From Pegethrix bostrychoides GSE-TBD4-15B (GTDB taxonomy: Bacteria; Cyanobacteriota; Cyanobacteriia; Elainellales; Elainellaceae), in NCBI GenBank assembly GCA_019359155.1, contig JAHHHV010000072.1, positions 1 to 64,000 on the forward strand: 64,000 nucleotides of DNA. The letters run 5' to 3'. Numbering within the stretch: the stretch's first letter is position 1; the number at the start of each line of letters is the position of its first letter. This document shows, piece after piece, positions 8,691 to 17,270 of this stretch. Below the pieces are notes generated by a model. The model was given only the letters and a program-made list of their open reading frames with translations, was not told the DNA's origin and did no database searches. The translations under genes were made by a program, and so were the position numbers.

Positions 8691-9737
8691 TCAGGATTTG
8701 CCAGCTTTCGCGGCATATGCCTTAACAAAACGATCGTCAAACATCTGGCTGGTATCTGGCTTTTGAACCGAGAGTTCGGCATCAATCAAAAACTGCCCCA
8801 TCTCTTCGGCGGCAAACAGCAGAGATGACATATTGTTGGCGGGCTGGAAGGCTTTTATATTTTCCTCAACCGTGAAAATTTTGGTGCCGTCTGCGTAAGC
8901 TTTATATTCCTCAATCGATACGCCCGCGCGCTTTGCCATCACCTCATAGGCTTGCTCCAAATTGGTCTGCATGTAGTTTAAAGTGGCGAACCAGGAGTCT
9001 ACGACTCCCTGCACCTTGTCAGGATTTTCGTCAATGAACTTGCGGGTGAAGACTAGGTGATCGGAAATAGCGCCGGGGAAATCCTTTGAGCTGAACAGCT
9101 CTTTGCTGCCGGGGCGTTTCAATGCCTGTGTGGTAAATGGCGCAAATACGGCGACTGCATCCACCTGTCCAGCCACAAACGCTGCCGAGGCTTTCCCTGT
9201 CTCCAGCGGCACAAACTGGATGTCCTGCTTAGAAATTCCGGCTTTTTCTAAGCCCAGCAATAGCAAAAAGTGATCAACAGTACCTTCTTCTGCTGCGACT
9301 TTTTTACCCTTGAGATCCGCAACTGAGGTAATGCCTTCAGCCACAATTACCTTGTCGTTGCCAGTCGAGTTGTCATTGACCAAGACCACGACCTGCTCTG
9401 CACCTCCCGAAACAGAGCTAACCGTATCGCCCAGCGTTTGGCTATTGCCATCAATCTGCCCAGCCGTTAGCGTACTAATTGACTCCAGGTAGCCGTCAAA
9501 CCATTTCAAATCTACGGCCACGTTATTTTGGTCAAAGATACCCTGCTCTTTGGCGACCTGCCAGGGAAACCAACCTGGCCAAGCGCTAAACCCAATTTTA
9601 ACCGCACCTTCCACTGCCGCAGTCGTATCTGCTTCATTCGTCGTTTTGATATAAACTGCTGGATTCGTGCAGCCTATGATCAAGACCAAAGAGATCAGAA
9701 ATAATAAACCAGAAGATAAAAAAGATCTAACTCTCAT
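8691..9737 (-). CDS. ABC transporter substrate-binding lipoprotein (guanidine uptake, inferred)
   Basis: A periplasmic binding protein of the NMT1/TauA/SsuA family, 348 residues. The N-terminus is a lipoprotein signal with lipobox LIIGC (Cys about 23). The mature part starts VKIGFSAWPGWFPWQVAKEQGIF and has the FDGYLESISTLTAGQIDG segment typical of these two-lobed proteins. Several tryptophan, tyrosine and phenylalanine residues in that segment could contact a planar cation, but this is inference. It follows hypB by 71 bp in the guanidine operon. Confidence 0.88.
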   Translation of the reverse strand: MRVRSFLSSGLLFLISLVLIIGCTNPAVYIKTTNEADTTAAVEGAVKIGFSAWPGWFPWQVAKEQGIFDQNNVAVDLKWFDGYLESISTLTAGQIDGNSQTLGDTVSSVSGGAEQVVVLVNDNSTGNDKVIVAEGITSVADLKGKKVAAEEGTVDHFLLLLGLEKAGISKQDIQFVPLETGKASAAFVAGQVDAVAVFAPFTTQALKRPGSKELFSSKDFPGAISDHLVFTRKFIDENPDKVQGVVDSWFATLNYMQTNLEQAYEVMAKRAGVSIEEYKAYADGTKIFTVEENIKAFQPANNMSSLLFAAEEMGQFLIDAELSVQKPDTSQMFDDRFVKAYAAKAGKS

Positions 9738-9808
9738 GAATACCTCAGCTCAGCTTTGGATAGTATGCAGATAACATGCAAATAGAACTCTGGATGCAGC
9801 CACCGACG

Positions 9809-10516
9809 TTAAACTAGCTGCTCAAACTGGCGGGCTTCAGCCGACTTTGGAGCGCGAACCTGACGCAGCCAGTCAAACCAAAGCTTCAGTCCTTCACCCG
9901 TTTTGGTAGAGATCGGGATAATGGTCGCCTGCGAATTCATTTGCCGAACGTTGGCGACGATTTTGTCGAGATCAAAATCTAGATACGGTGCCAAGTCCAT
10001 TTTCGTGATCAGCAGACAGTCAGCTTCTTGGAACATGACCGGATACTTGAGCGGCTTGTCTTCTCCTTCCGTGATGCTGAGCAGCGCCACTTTGGCATGT
10101 TCGCCCACCTCAAACTCTGCCGGACAGACCAAGTTGCCAACGTTCTCCACAAGCACCAGATCAAATTCCGCCGGGTTATACCGATCTGCAAACTGATGGA
10201 TACCGCCAGCCACCATCTTAGAATCCAAGTGGCAAGAGCGACCTGTATTAATGGCAATCACCGGGACGTTATACTGACGCAGCCGATCTGCATCCAGCTC
10301 TGTCGTCATATCGCCTTCAATCACCGCAATTTTCAGCTCGTTTGCCAAAGCGGCCAGCGTCTTTTCCAGCAGCGCCGTCTTACCAGAACCAGGGCTGCTC
10401 ATCAGGTTGAGGCAGGTAATCCCCCACTGATCAAAATGCCTGCGGTTGTGATCGGCTCCCTCCTGATTTGCATGGAGCAGATTAACTTCTAGAGCTACAT
10501 CAAAAACTTGGTGCAT
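9809..10516 (-). CDS. hypB: HypB-like nickel-insertion GTPase (GhaB-type)
   Basis: SIMIBI-class GTPase, 235 residues. P-loop [12 protein letters not shown] at about 41-52, [13 protein letters not shown], the metal-site motif [19 protein letters not shown] and the guanine motif TKMDL. The N-terminal His-rich nickel store of many HypB proteins is absent. HypB passes nickel to hydrogenase or urease, but neither is seen in the window. The gene lies between hypA and the transporter and 3' of the guanidine hydrolase, so it most likely loads nickel into that enzyme, as shown for GhaA/GhaB in Synechocystis. Confidence 0.9.
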   Translation of the reverse strand: MHQVFDVALEVNLLHANQEGADHNRRHFDQWGITCLNLMSSPGSGKTALLEKTLAALANELKIAVIEGDMTTELDADRLRQYNVPVIAINTGRSCHLDSKMVAGGIHQFADRYNPAEFDLVLVENVGNLVCPAEFEVGEHAKVALLSITEGEDKPLKYPVMFQEADCLLITKMDLAPYLDFDLDKIVANVRQMNSQATIIPISTKTGEGLKLWFDWLRQVRAPKSAEARQFEQLV

Positions 10517-10589
10517 GGGATTTAGCGGTTAGAGGTTTAGCGGTTAGAGGACATCAGCAAAACAGCAAAAATTCAAGAAAATCTCGGTG

Positions 10590-10958
10590 CTACGCCTGCA
10601 AAATCTCCGTCTCGGCATATTCAATCCGGTCAATTTTGAGTTCTCGACCCGATCGAATGTCATCCATCGGCGCATTGCAGGTTGGGCAGGCGTACTGGAT
10701 GCCGATTTCGGGTCGATAGTCCTGCTGGCAGGTATGGCAAAAGGCAATTAGCGGCGTTTCCTGAATCTGCAAGACTGCGCCTTCCAAAAAAGTGTTTCGG
10801 GTTTGGGCGGCAAAGGCAAACTCTAGGCTGGCTGGCTCAACACAGGTAAACTGCCCGACCGTCAGATGCACCCGCGCAATCTTGGGTCGATTAGGCTGCT
10901 CTTCCCACCAGTCTTTTACCGTGATCAGGAGCGCTTTCGTCATATCTGTTTCATGCAT
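10590..10958 (-). CDS. hypA: HypA-like nickel chaperone (GhaA-type)
   Basis: A 122-residue protein beginning MHE, the nickel-binding N-terminus of HypA. It has the zinc-ribbon pairs FCHTC and YACPTC at about 93-112. The gene lies 24 bp after the guanidine hydrolase and 73 bp before hypB on the same strand. Its role is probably zinc-stabilised nickel hand-over to HypB and then to the hydrolase rather than to a hydrogenase. Confidence 0.9.
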   Translation of the reverse strand: MHETDMTKALLITVKDWWEEQPNRPKIARVHLTVGQFTCVEPASLEFAFAAQTRNTFLEGAVLQIQETPLIAFCHTCQQDYRPEIGIQYACPTCNAPMDDIRSGRELKIDRIEYAETEILQA

Positions 10959-10982
10959 TGCAGCAGATCCTCCTATATCCAG

Positions 10983-12179
10983 CTATGTCCAAGCTTGATC
11001 AACGTCCATGTTCGCTTCAGCGTGAATATAGGCGGGTTTTTCCTGACGCGGCAGCTGCCCTGAGACCACCAGATGCGCCATCGTGTCGCAAATCACGCGG
11101 GTTGCCATTAGAGAAGTCATGTCACTCACGTCGTAGGGAGGCGAAACTTCAACGACTTCCATGCCGCAAATTGGAGCCTTTTGGACAATTTTACCCAGCA
11201 GGCTGAGCGCCTCTCGCGGCAGCAGACCACCCGGTTCAGGCCAACCCGTTCCGGGCACAAAGCCAGCATCAATACAGTCAATATCAAAGCTAATCCAGAC
11301 GCAGTCTGTGCCGTCTAGGGCGCGCTCTAGGGCAAAGTCGGCGGCAGCATCCAGACCGCGCTCAACAATATCCGTCACCGTCAAAATATTCGTCATGCGT
11401 TCGCGGCAGACTTTTACGCCCTGACGCGGCACCTGCCAGCCGCCAATGCCTAGCTGGACGAGATTTTTGGCCGGAGCGTTTGCCATATTGGTGGCGTGAA
11501 ACCAGGGGCAGGTATGCATCCGCTCATCGAGGTCAGTTTCCTGCGTGTCCACATGGCGATCAAAGTGGATAATGCCAACTTTTTTGTCGCCCAAATGCCG
11601 ACAGATGCCGCGCACGGTCGGAAAGCCAATCGAATGATCGCCGCCCAGCAAAATCGGAAACGCTCCGGAGGCAAAGACATGCGCCACGCCTTTAGAGATC
11701 TGGTCAAAAGATTTCTCGTTGTTGGCTGGAATCGTGAACACATCGCCGACATCGCAGAGCTTGATTTGCTCGCGCAGGTCAACGCCTAGCTCGAAGTTAT
11801 AGGGGGTGTAGAGGGCAGAAATCCGGCGAATCCCCTGCGGGCCAAACCGCGTGCCGGGGCGGTAGGTGGTGCCAGAATCATGCGGTATGCCGACAATCGC
11901 CACGTCATAGTTGCCCACCTGGCGCACATCTTCCAGATAGGGAGCCTTCATAAAGGTATTGATGCCCGCATAGTGGGGGAGTTCCCCGCGCGAAAAGGTG
12001 GGAATGCTGCGGTCGCGAATGCTGGCAGCCGCCTCCAGTCCATATTCTAGCCCATGCGATACTTCCTGCTGCCAGCCGGTGAGCGGCAGACGAGCTTCAG
12101 ACTCTAAGGCGCGCTGAGCTTCGCTAGGAGCTTGGGATGGACTTTGGAATACGGGCTTTTCGGAAGGATTTTCAGTCAT
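10983..12179 (-). CDS. gdmH: Ni-dependent guanidine hydrolase (agmatinase/arginase-family ureohydrolase)
   Basis: A ureohydrolase of 398 residues. Metal ligands are visible in GGDHS (180-183), HFDRHVD (205-211) and SFDID (297-301). The last motif continues to PGTGWPEPGG, with Trp where agmatinases and arginases usually have Thr. An N-terminal extension of about 75 residues precedes the core, as in Synechocystis Sll1077. That protein, long annotated agmatinase, hydrolyses guanidine to urea and ammonium and needs nickel. Here three things agree: hypA and hypB follow, an ABC importer completes the operon, and a guanidine-I riboswitch precedes the start. Usual annotation would be agmatinase (speB); I consider guanidine hydrolase much more likely. 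Confidence 0.9.
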   Translation of the reverse strand: MTENPSEKPVFQSPSQAPSEAQRALESEARLPLTGWQQEVSHGLEYGLEAAASIRDRSIPTFSRGELPHYAGINTFMKAPYLEDVRQVGNYDVAIVGIPHDSGTTYRPGTRFGPQGIRRISALYTPYNFELGVDLREQIKLCDVGDVFTIPANNEKSFDQISKGVAHVFASGAFPILLGGDHSIGFPTVRGICRHLGDKKVGIIHFDRHVDTQETDLDERMHTCPWFHATNMANAPAKNLVQLGIGGWQVPRQGVKVCRERMTNILTVTDIVERGLDAAADFALERALDGTDCVWISFDIDCIDAGFVPGTGWPEPGGLLPREALSLLGKIVQKAPICGMEVVEVSPPYDVSDMTSLMATRVICDTMAHLVVSGQLPRQEKPAYIHAEANMDVDQAWT

Positions 12180-12211
12180 GGAGTCTCCACAAATAATTCA
12201 AAACGGCGAGG

Positions 12212-12272
12212 AAAAAGCCCAGACAAAATCATCTTCAGCAATCTGAATGATGACTTCCTCCCGGGCTTTTTT
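12212..12272 (-). terminator. Riboswitch-controlled terminator ahead of gdmH
   Basis: On the minus strand AAAAAAGCCC (12272-12263), the 3' edge of the guanidine aptamer, can pair with GGGCTTTTT (12220-12212). An inner hairpin forms from TCATCATTCAG and CTGAAGATGA. The final U-rich arm makes an intrinsic terminator. Because its 5' arm is part of the aptamer, ligand binding should prevent termination (ON switch). Confidence 0.75.
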
Positions 12273-12404
12273 CCCGCCGTGTAGCTAGGCTTACGCTTAC
12301 TCAAAACAAGCTGAAAACCACTAGCCTGCCTCTCTCGGACCAGCAGTCTAGCCTCAGCTCAACCTTGAGCAACTGGCCAGAATCGGAACCCTAGAGGCAT
12401 AGTT
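12246..12404 (-). promoter_or_regulatory. Guanidine-I riboswitch (ykkC class)
   Basis: Reading the minus strand, the leader of gdmH contains CTAGGGTTCCG (12394-12384), then CTGGTCCGAGAGA (about 12343-12331), then ACACGGCGGGA followed by GCCCGGGAGG (about 12283-12255). These are the invariant blocks of the ykkC/guanidine-I aptamer in the right order and spacing. A small hairpin GCTCA-AGGT-TGAGC sits in the first arm. It precedes gdmH by about 70 bases. Confidence 0.95.
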
Positions 12405-12522
12405 CTTCAATTTTTGCGAACTAGATACCGCCAATGCGCTGTCTATAGCCCTAAATCAAACTATGCTTCATACTTCGACTGTTGGGTTACAGCTACAGTA
12501 ACAACGTTAATTACAAGAGAAT

Positions 12523-12804
12523 GTGTTAGAAGCTACGAAAACATGTTTTTTGATATTACGCAAAGACCACGAACTAGACTCCCCAACAGCCAACTACGCC
12601 CGCATCGGCATCGCCGACTACGTCGTTTTCGACCCTCTTCAGCACCGCCAGCAGCCAGACGCATTCAACGGCAAGCTGCTCAACGTTTGGATGCTGACAG
12701 CCGGACAGTATGTAGAAATGCCGGAGCCTTTTTGGCTAGAAACCGAAGGGCTAGGTCTAACGAAATTGAGTCTTGCTAGCTCCAGCCGATTGCCGCCGTG
12801 CTGA
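12523..12804 (+). pseudogene. Fragment of a Uma2-family (DUF820) restriction-endonuclease-fold gene
   Basis: The frame reads IGIADYVVFDPLQ, then FNGKLLNVW, LTAGQYVEMPEPFWLETEGLGLT. This is the middle-to-C-terminal part of the Uma2 family, which is greatly expanded in cyanobacteria. The N-terminal third with the first catalytic residues is gone and the tail runs into the 3' end of the RTX gene on the other strand. It is probably dead. Confidence 0.6.
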
Positions 12805-14182
12805 CCACGGTTTTTAGATCAGGCGTCATCTCCAGCGTATAGCTAAACGGCGAGCCGCCAGCCGTGGTTTGAGTCATGGCTTGACCGTCCGGGCGACGGG
12901 GCGCAAAGTAGGCCTGAGCATTGATCACCAGATTGCCGGAGGCGCTGGTCTGCAGACTGTTCACGACGAGGCTGTTGCTCTTGCTGCCGTTGAGTGCCGA
13001 GAGATAAACCGCATCGGTCATTTCGCCCGTGGCCAGATTCAGCCTTGCCAGCACCGTCACCTTCGCGCCGCCGCCCGTGCCATAGCTCCGCAGCCAGGAC
13101 TGCGTGGCTCCCGCACTCACCCGCCGAAAATCCTGGTCGGCTGTGCCCTGAGTGCCATCAACGCTAAACAGGCCGTAAAGCTGACTGCCACTCCAGTAGA
13201 GTCCATAGCCGCGCCCGTCTGTGCCCGTCACCTCGTAGTCAGTGCGTCGCCAGTTGTGGGCTGGGTTCTGGGCATCAAAGCTGACAACCACCGGATTTTG
13301 GTTGAGGCTGCTCACCTGCTCCGTGCCGATATAAATTGTCTGAGAGCCGAGCTGAATCCGCGCTGCCGCCGTTGCCGCAATATTCGACTCGCTGGCGGTG
13401 GCGGCAAACTTGACAGTGCTGGACTGGACAGAGCTAGCAGCAGGTAGGCTTGGTAATGAATTGGGCGGCAAGCTGGGCGGCGAGTAGCCCCAGAAATCAG
13501 CTGCGTCAATGCTGCTGCTGCTGACTCCTTTGAGAACTGCTAGATATTCACCAGTCAGTCGATTTTGAATCAGCGTATGGCGTGCCTCTGTGCCTGTGCC
13601 TTGCCGGATAGTAAGGTCAGCGACCTGAAGGGTGGGCAGCTCCAAATAGTCTACGCCGCTTTTGAAGTCGGTGATTTCCAGACTGTTGGCGAGCTGAGCA
13701 GCCCCCATTTCTAGCACAAATCGATCGCGTCCAGATCCGCCTGTACTGCGGTCGCGACCGCCTTTGCCGTTGAGGATATCATCGCCTGCACCGCCAACTA
13801 GCACATCAGCCTCCTTGCCGCCCAAGAGCTGATCTTGCCCAGCTTCACCGTACAGCGAGTTGCGGCCTGCACCACCATCCAAAAGATCATTGCCCGTGCC
13901 GCCGTAAAGTCTGTCATTGCCCGCTTCGCCATAGAGCCTGTCGTCGCCGCCCCGGCCTCTGAGCGTATCGTGGCCCGCCTTGCCGCGCAGGATATCGTCT
14001 TTGGCTGCGCCCGTCAAAGCGTTGCTCTGACGGTTGCCGGAGAGTCGCAGACGCAGAGCGGGCGCTAGCTGGGACGAATCGAGTTTGGGCAGCAGGGTAG
14101 AGCCAAAATTCTCGCCATAAAGCTCGCTATAAAATAGCGCCATCCCAGCAACCGGATGGCTGATCGCTTCAGTCAAAACCAT
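12776..14182 (-). CDS. RTX-type calcium-binding secreted protein with unknown C-terminal domain
   Basis: From the ATG at 14182 the protein has about 468 residues. Residues about 55-150 hold at least eight GGxGxDxLxG nonapeptides (GRGGDDRLYG, GGTGNDLLDG, GGAGDDILNG), which fold into a calcium-filled parallel beta roll. A DFKSGVDYLELP segment and a Pro/Ser linker follow. The last 240 residues are a repeat-free beta-rich region (NWRRTDYEVTGTDGRGYGLYW) I cannot assign. No cleavable signal is seen; RTX proteins usually leave by type I secretion. The open frame reaches back to 14257, but the part before 14182 looks non-coding. A lone RTX fragment lies at 6271-6504. Confidence 0.75.
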   Translation of the reverse strand: MVLTEAISHPVAGMALFYSELYGENFGSTLLPKLDSSQLAPALRLRLSGNRQSNALTGAAKDDILRGKAGHDTLRGRGGDDRLYGEAGNDRLYGGTGNDLLDGGAGRNSLYGEAGQDQLLGGKEADVLVGGAGDDILNGKGGRDRSTGGSGRDRFVLEMGAAQLANSLEITDFKSGVDYLELPTLQVADLTIRQGTGTEARHTLIQNRLTGEYLAVLKGVSSSSIDAADFWGYSPPSLPPNSLPSLPAASSVQSSTVKFAATASESNIAATAAARIQLGSQTIYIGTEQVSSLNQNPVVVSFDAQNPAHNWRRTDYEVTGTDGRGYGLYWSGSQLYGLFSVDGTQGTADQDFRRVSAGATQSWLRSYGTGGGAKVTVLARLNLATGEMTDAVYLSALNGSKSNSLVVNSLQTSASGNLVINAQAYFAPRRPDGQAMTQTTAGGSPFSYTLEMTPDLKTVVSTAAIGWS

Positions 14183-14342
14183 GATCCAGAAATCCTTAAA
14201 AACTGCGGAGAATTTGGTAGTACACCCGCAGTGCCAACTCAGAGGTTGGAGAGCCACCCGATTTGTCTTAATCTTCTGAGTTTTAACCTTCTGGAACGGG
14301 AAATCACCTCAGCAGTTTCTCGGATTGAGCTTTGGTCGCGCA

Positions 14343-14630
14343 TCAAAACATCCAGTCACCGGGAAATGGCTCAGTTTGGTCAGGCAGGTCGAGCTTCTTC
14401 AGCGTGGTGGGCGGACGATCGCTGCTCCAAGCCCACCAGACCGTGCCGCATTCACAGCCATAAAACTCTTGCCACTTGCGCCGATGGTTTTCGGTGAAGA
14501 CAGGGGCGCGGCGGTTAATCCAAACCTGCTGCGCTTTGTCGGTCAGGCTGTGGCAGCTGGGGCAGCAAAACTGGCTGGCGTGAATCGCCCTATTTGTCCA
14601 ATCCGGTGAAACCTGAGCGAATGCATCCAT
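14343..14630 (-). CDS. Conserved hypothetical zinc-ribbon-like protein
   Basis: About 95 residues from the ATG at 14630. It has two cysteine pairs, FCCPSCHSL and YGCECGTVWWAWSSDRPP, that could form a small zinc ribbon. No catalytic motif is seen. It is transcribed on the same strand as the RTX gene but is separated by 160 bp. Function unknown. Confidence 0.6.
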   Translation of the reverse strand: MDAFAQVSPDWTNRAIHASQFCCPSCHSLTDKAQQVWINRRAPVFTENHRRKWQEFYGCECGTVWWAWSSDRPPTTLKKLDLPDQTEPFPGDWMF

Positions 14631-14849
14631 GCAAAAATCTAGTGGCAACCTAGCGACAAAGAGTGATATCCCTATCCTACACGGAGTTTTTATCGAGTAG
14701 AGAAGATCGCCGCAGGCTGGATGTTCGCAGCGAGTTTAGCAGGCTCAATTCTGAGTCAGGCGCGTTAGGTTTCATTGAGCGCTGTCAATACTAGCTCCAG
14801 AGACGAAGCTGCGTAAGCAAGTCTGATCTATTCACCGAGCGAGAATAAA

Positions 14850-15185
14850 ATGATGCCGAGACACCTATCTGTAATTTTGACTGGCGCTTTGCTGTTGGGA
14901 ACAGCAGGCGTGGTTGCGCCTCTCGCGAGCGCTCATGTTCCCGTAACGCTCGCTCAAGCAGAAGATGAAGGCATCAGCGCAGGCGAAATGATCACGGTGG
15001 AAGACGGCGATCCAGACTTCGTAGAGGATGCGGAATATGAGGTGATGGAAGATACAGAAGGGGTGCTATTTGTAGAAGGCGAAGATGGTAGCACCTGGGA
15101 AATTATCTCGGTTTCTGAAGACGGCGATGATATCGAGCTTGAGTATGACGGACGGATCGTATCAGGTGATGACGTTGATTCGTAA
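14850..15185 (+). CDS. Small acidic secreted protein, unknown function
   Basis: 111 residues. The first 36 form a signal peptide (basic start, hydrophobic ILTGALLLGTAGVVAPLA, then ASA-type cleavage region). The mature part is strongly acidic (EDGDPDFVEDAEYEVMEDTEG) and repetitive in Glu and Asp, so it might bind cations. The ATG at 14850 is followed closely by a second ATG. I do not recognise a family. A perfect hairpin terminator follows 61 bp after the stop. Confidence 0.65.
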   Translation: MMPRHLSVILTGALLLGTAGVVAPLASAHVPVTLAQAEDEGISAGEMITVEDGDPDFVEDAEYEVMEDTEGVLFVEGEDGSTWEIISVSEDGDDIELEYDGRIVSGDDVDS

Positions 15186-15246
15186 CGGTTACTCTTGATA
15201 TCAAGCAGCTCGAATTAACGTATCGAATCTAACGTAAAAGCTCTGT

Positions 15247-15282
15247 AGGGATATATGAAATAATTTCATATATCCCTTTTTT
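15247..15282 (+). terminator. Strong intrinsic terminator (14-bp perfect stem)
   Basis: AGGGATATATGAAA, loop TAA, TTTCATATATCCCT and then TTTTT. It lies between convergent genes, after the secreted protein and before the end of fabD. Confidence 0.85.
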
Positions 15283-15332
15283 GATATATCTGCACTTGAA
15301 TTTAGAATTTAGATCGGTAGCGCTGGTCTAGA

Positions 15333-16235
15333 CTAGGCTACTGGGGAAGACTGCGGTAGCTCGCTGAGGCTGCTGAGGCTGTTGACGTTAATCAGCGTCA
15401 GCTCTGGGCAAGTCCGTTTAATCAGGCCAGTTAAGACTTTGCCAGGGCCAATTTCAATCACCCGCTCAATCCCAGACTGCGGCAGTTGCAGGCTAATTTC
15501 GCGCCAGCGCACCGAGCCAGTCATCTGGCGGCTCAGCCGCTCTTTCAACATCAGTGGATCGGTGGCGGGCATCGGGTCAACGTTGGCTAGCACTGGCACC
15601 TGCGCCGGACGAAACTCCACTTGATCGAGCACCTGCTGAAACTTAGCGGCAGCCTCCGCCATTAGCGGTGAATGAAACGCGCCGCTAACGTTGAGCCTGA
15701 GCGCACGCTTAGACTTGACGCTAGCCAGAATTGTCTCCACCGCCTCCAGCCTGCCCGAAATCACAACCTGGCCGCTGTTGTTATCGTTGGCTAGCACCAC
15801 GTCTGGAGTTTGGGCCAGCTGCTGCTCAAGCTGGCTGCGATCAAAGCCCAGCAATGCCGCCATTCCGCCCTCAGAGGCCGCATCCATCAGCTCGGCTCGC
15901 CGCTGCACCAGCCGCAGCCCCGACTCGAAATCAAATACGCCTGCTGCATAGAGCGCCACATATTCACCCAGGCTGTGACCTGCCACCAAGTCAGGCTGTT
16001 CGCCCTGGTTTCGCATCAGATCAACTAAAATGCTTTCGAGTACGTAAAGACAGGGCTGCGTGTAGAGCGTGCGCGACACCTGATCTTCGAGGTTTTGGCA
16101 GATATCGGGAACCGACCAGCCGAGAATTTGAGCGGCTTTAGCAAACCTGGGCTGCGCCTCGCTCAAGCCGTAGAGATCTGCCCCCATGCCGATGGCTTGC
16201 GAACCCTGCCCCGGAAAGACCCACGCTGTTTTCAT
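15333..16235 (-). CDS. fabD: Malonyl-CoA:ACP transacylase
   Basis: FabD transfers malonyl from CoA to acyl carrier protein for fatty-acid elongation. Family motifs: FPGQGSQ at the start, active-site GHSLGEY (Ser about 88), and GAFHSPLM with the catalytic His. Length is about 300 residues from the ATG at 16235. That start has AGGAGA at a good distance; the upstream ATG at 16256 has the same sequence only one base away. The two arise from a 14-bp tandem duplication (16242-16269). It is the last gene of plsX-fabH-fabD. Confidence 0.95.
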   Translation of the reverse strand: MKTAWVFPGQGSQAIGMGADLYGLSEAQPRFAKAAQILGWSVPDICQNLEDQVSRTLYTQPCLYVLESILVDLMRNQGEQPDLVAGHSLGEYVALYAAGVFDFESGLRLVQRRAELMDAASEGGMAALLGFDRSQLEQQLAQTPDVVLANDNNSGQVVISGRLEAVETILASVKSKRALRLNVSGAFHSPLMAEAAAKFQQVLDQVEFRPAQVPVLANVDPMPATDPLMLKERLSRQMTGSVRWREISLQLPQSGIERVIEIGPGKVLTGLIKRTCPELTLINVNSLSSLSELPQSSPVA

Positions 16236-16241
16236 CTTGTT

Positions 16242-16269
16242 TTCTCCTGACTGCATTCTCCTGACTGCA
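16242..16269. repeat. Tandem duplication, 14 bp x 2, duplicating the fabD ribosome-binding site
   Basis: Two perfect copies of ttctcctgactgca; on the minus strand each carries AGGAGAA. Only the start-proximal copy is well placed for the fabD ATG at 16235. Confidence 0.9.
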
Positions 16270-16274
16270 ATAGC

Positions 16275-17270
16275 CTAGCGCCCCCAGCGGAATAGAGCAG
16301 ATCCCCAACTCAACCCGGCTCCAAATCCAGCCGCAGCAATCACGTCTCCCGGCTGGATTTGACCCGATCGCACATACTGATCGAGCGCTAGGGGAATTGA
16401 GGCCGCGTCTGTATTTCCATAGTTTCCCATGTTGCTGACCACTTTGTGCTCCGGAATACCTAATCGCTCAGCCACGGCATCCAGGATGCGCTGGTTGGCC
16501 TGGTGCAGCAGCAGCCAGTCTACCTGCTCGACCGTCAGGCTGGCTCGAAACAGTGCCTTTTCGATCACTTCGGGCACTTTTTTGACGGCAAAGCGATAGA
16601 CTTCCTGCCCGTTCATCTGAATTGGCTGGAAGTTGCCCTGCCCCACGCTGATGCCCTGCGTCAGTGGCTGCGGCTGCGGCTGAAAGGCCAGCGTCAGACA
16701 GTCGTTTTGGCTGCCGTCACTCCGCAGCTCAAAGCCCAAGAACTGATCAGATTCAGCGGCCTGCATGACAATTGCTCCCGCACCATCGCCAAACAAAATG
16801 CAGGTGCGACGGTCGCTCCAGTCTGTCCAGCGCGAGAGGATATCTGCGCCAATCAGCAGCACGTTTTGGTAGGCTCCCGTGCGGATATATTGAGCGGCAG
16901 TCACCATGCCAAACACAAAGCCGGAGCAGGCCGCCGTTAAATCAAAGGCCACGGCTTTGGTCGCACCAATTTCAGCCTGGATTTTGCTGGCACTGCCAAA
17001 TAGATCGTCGGCGGTGGAGGTGGCCAAAATAATGAGATCTAGATCAATTGCGTTCAGCGCTGCCATCTCCAAAGCGCGCCGCGCTGCCTCAGCCGCCAAA
17101 CTGCACAGTGATTCTTCTGGCGCTGCCAAATGCCGCTGCCGGATGCCAGTCCGGGTTGAGATCCACTCGTCAGATGTATCTACGAGCTGGCTCAGTCCGG
17201 CATTGTCGAGATAAGCGGGCGGAACGGCAGAGCCGCTGCCGATAATGGCAAGTCCTGAAAGCTGAGGCAT
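16275..17270 (-). CDS. fabH: 3-oxoacyl-ACP synthase III
   Basis: FabH condenses acetyl-CoA with malonyl-ACP to begin fatty-acid synthesis. The catalytic triad is visible: Cys115 in TAACSGFVFG, His256 in LLHQANQRI and Asn286 in NMGNYGNTDAASIP. Length 331 residues is normal. Its ATG overlaps the plsX stop by one base (TAATG), implying translational coupling. Confidence 0.96.
   Translation of the reverse strand: MPQLSGLAIIGSGSAVPPAYLDNAGLSQLVDTSDEWISTRTGIRQRHLAAPEESLCSLAAEAARRALEMAALNAIDLDLIILATSTADDLFGSASKIQAEIGATKAVAFDLTAACSGFVFGMVTAAQYIRTGAYQNVLLIGADILSRWTDWSDRRTCILFGDGAGAIVMQAAESDQFLGFELRSDGSQNDCLTLAFQPQPQPLTQGISVGQGNFQPIQMNGQEVYRFAVKKVPEVIEKALFRASLTVEQVDWLLLHQANQRILDAVAERLGIPEHKVVSNMGNYGNTDAASIPLALDQYVRSGQIQPGDVIAAAGFGAGLSWGSALFRWGR

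Noticed and set aside
9903..10492. Plus-strand frames opposite hypB
   Set aside because: They mirror the codon pattern of a clear HypB gene.
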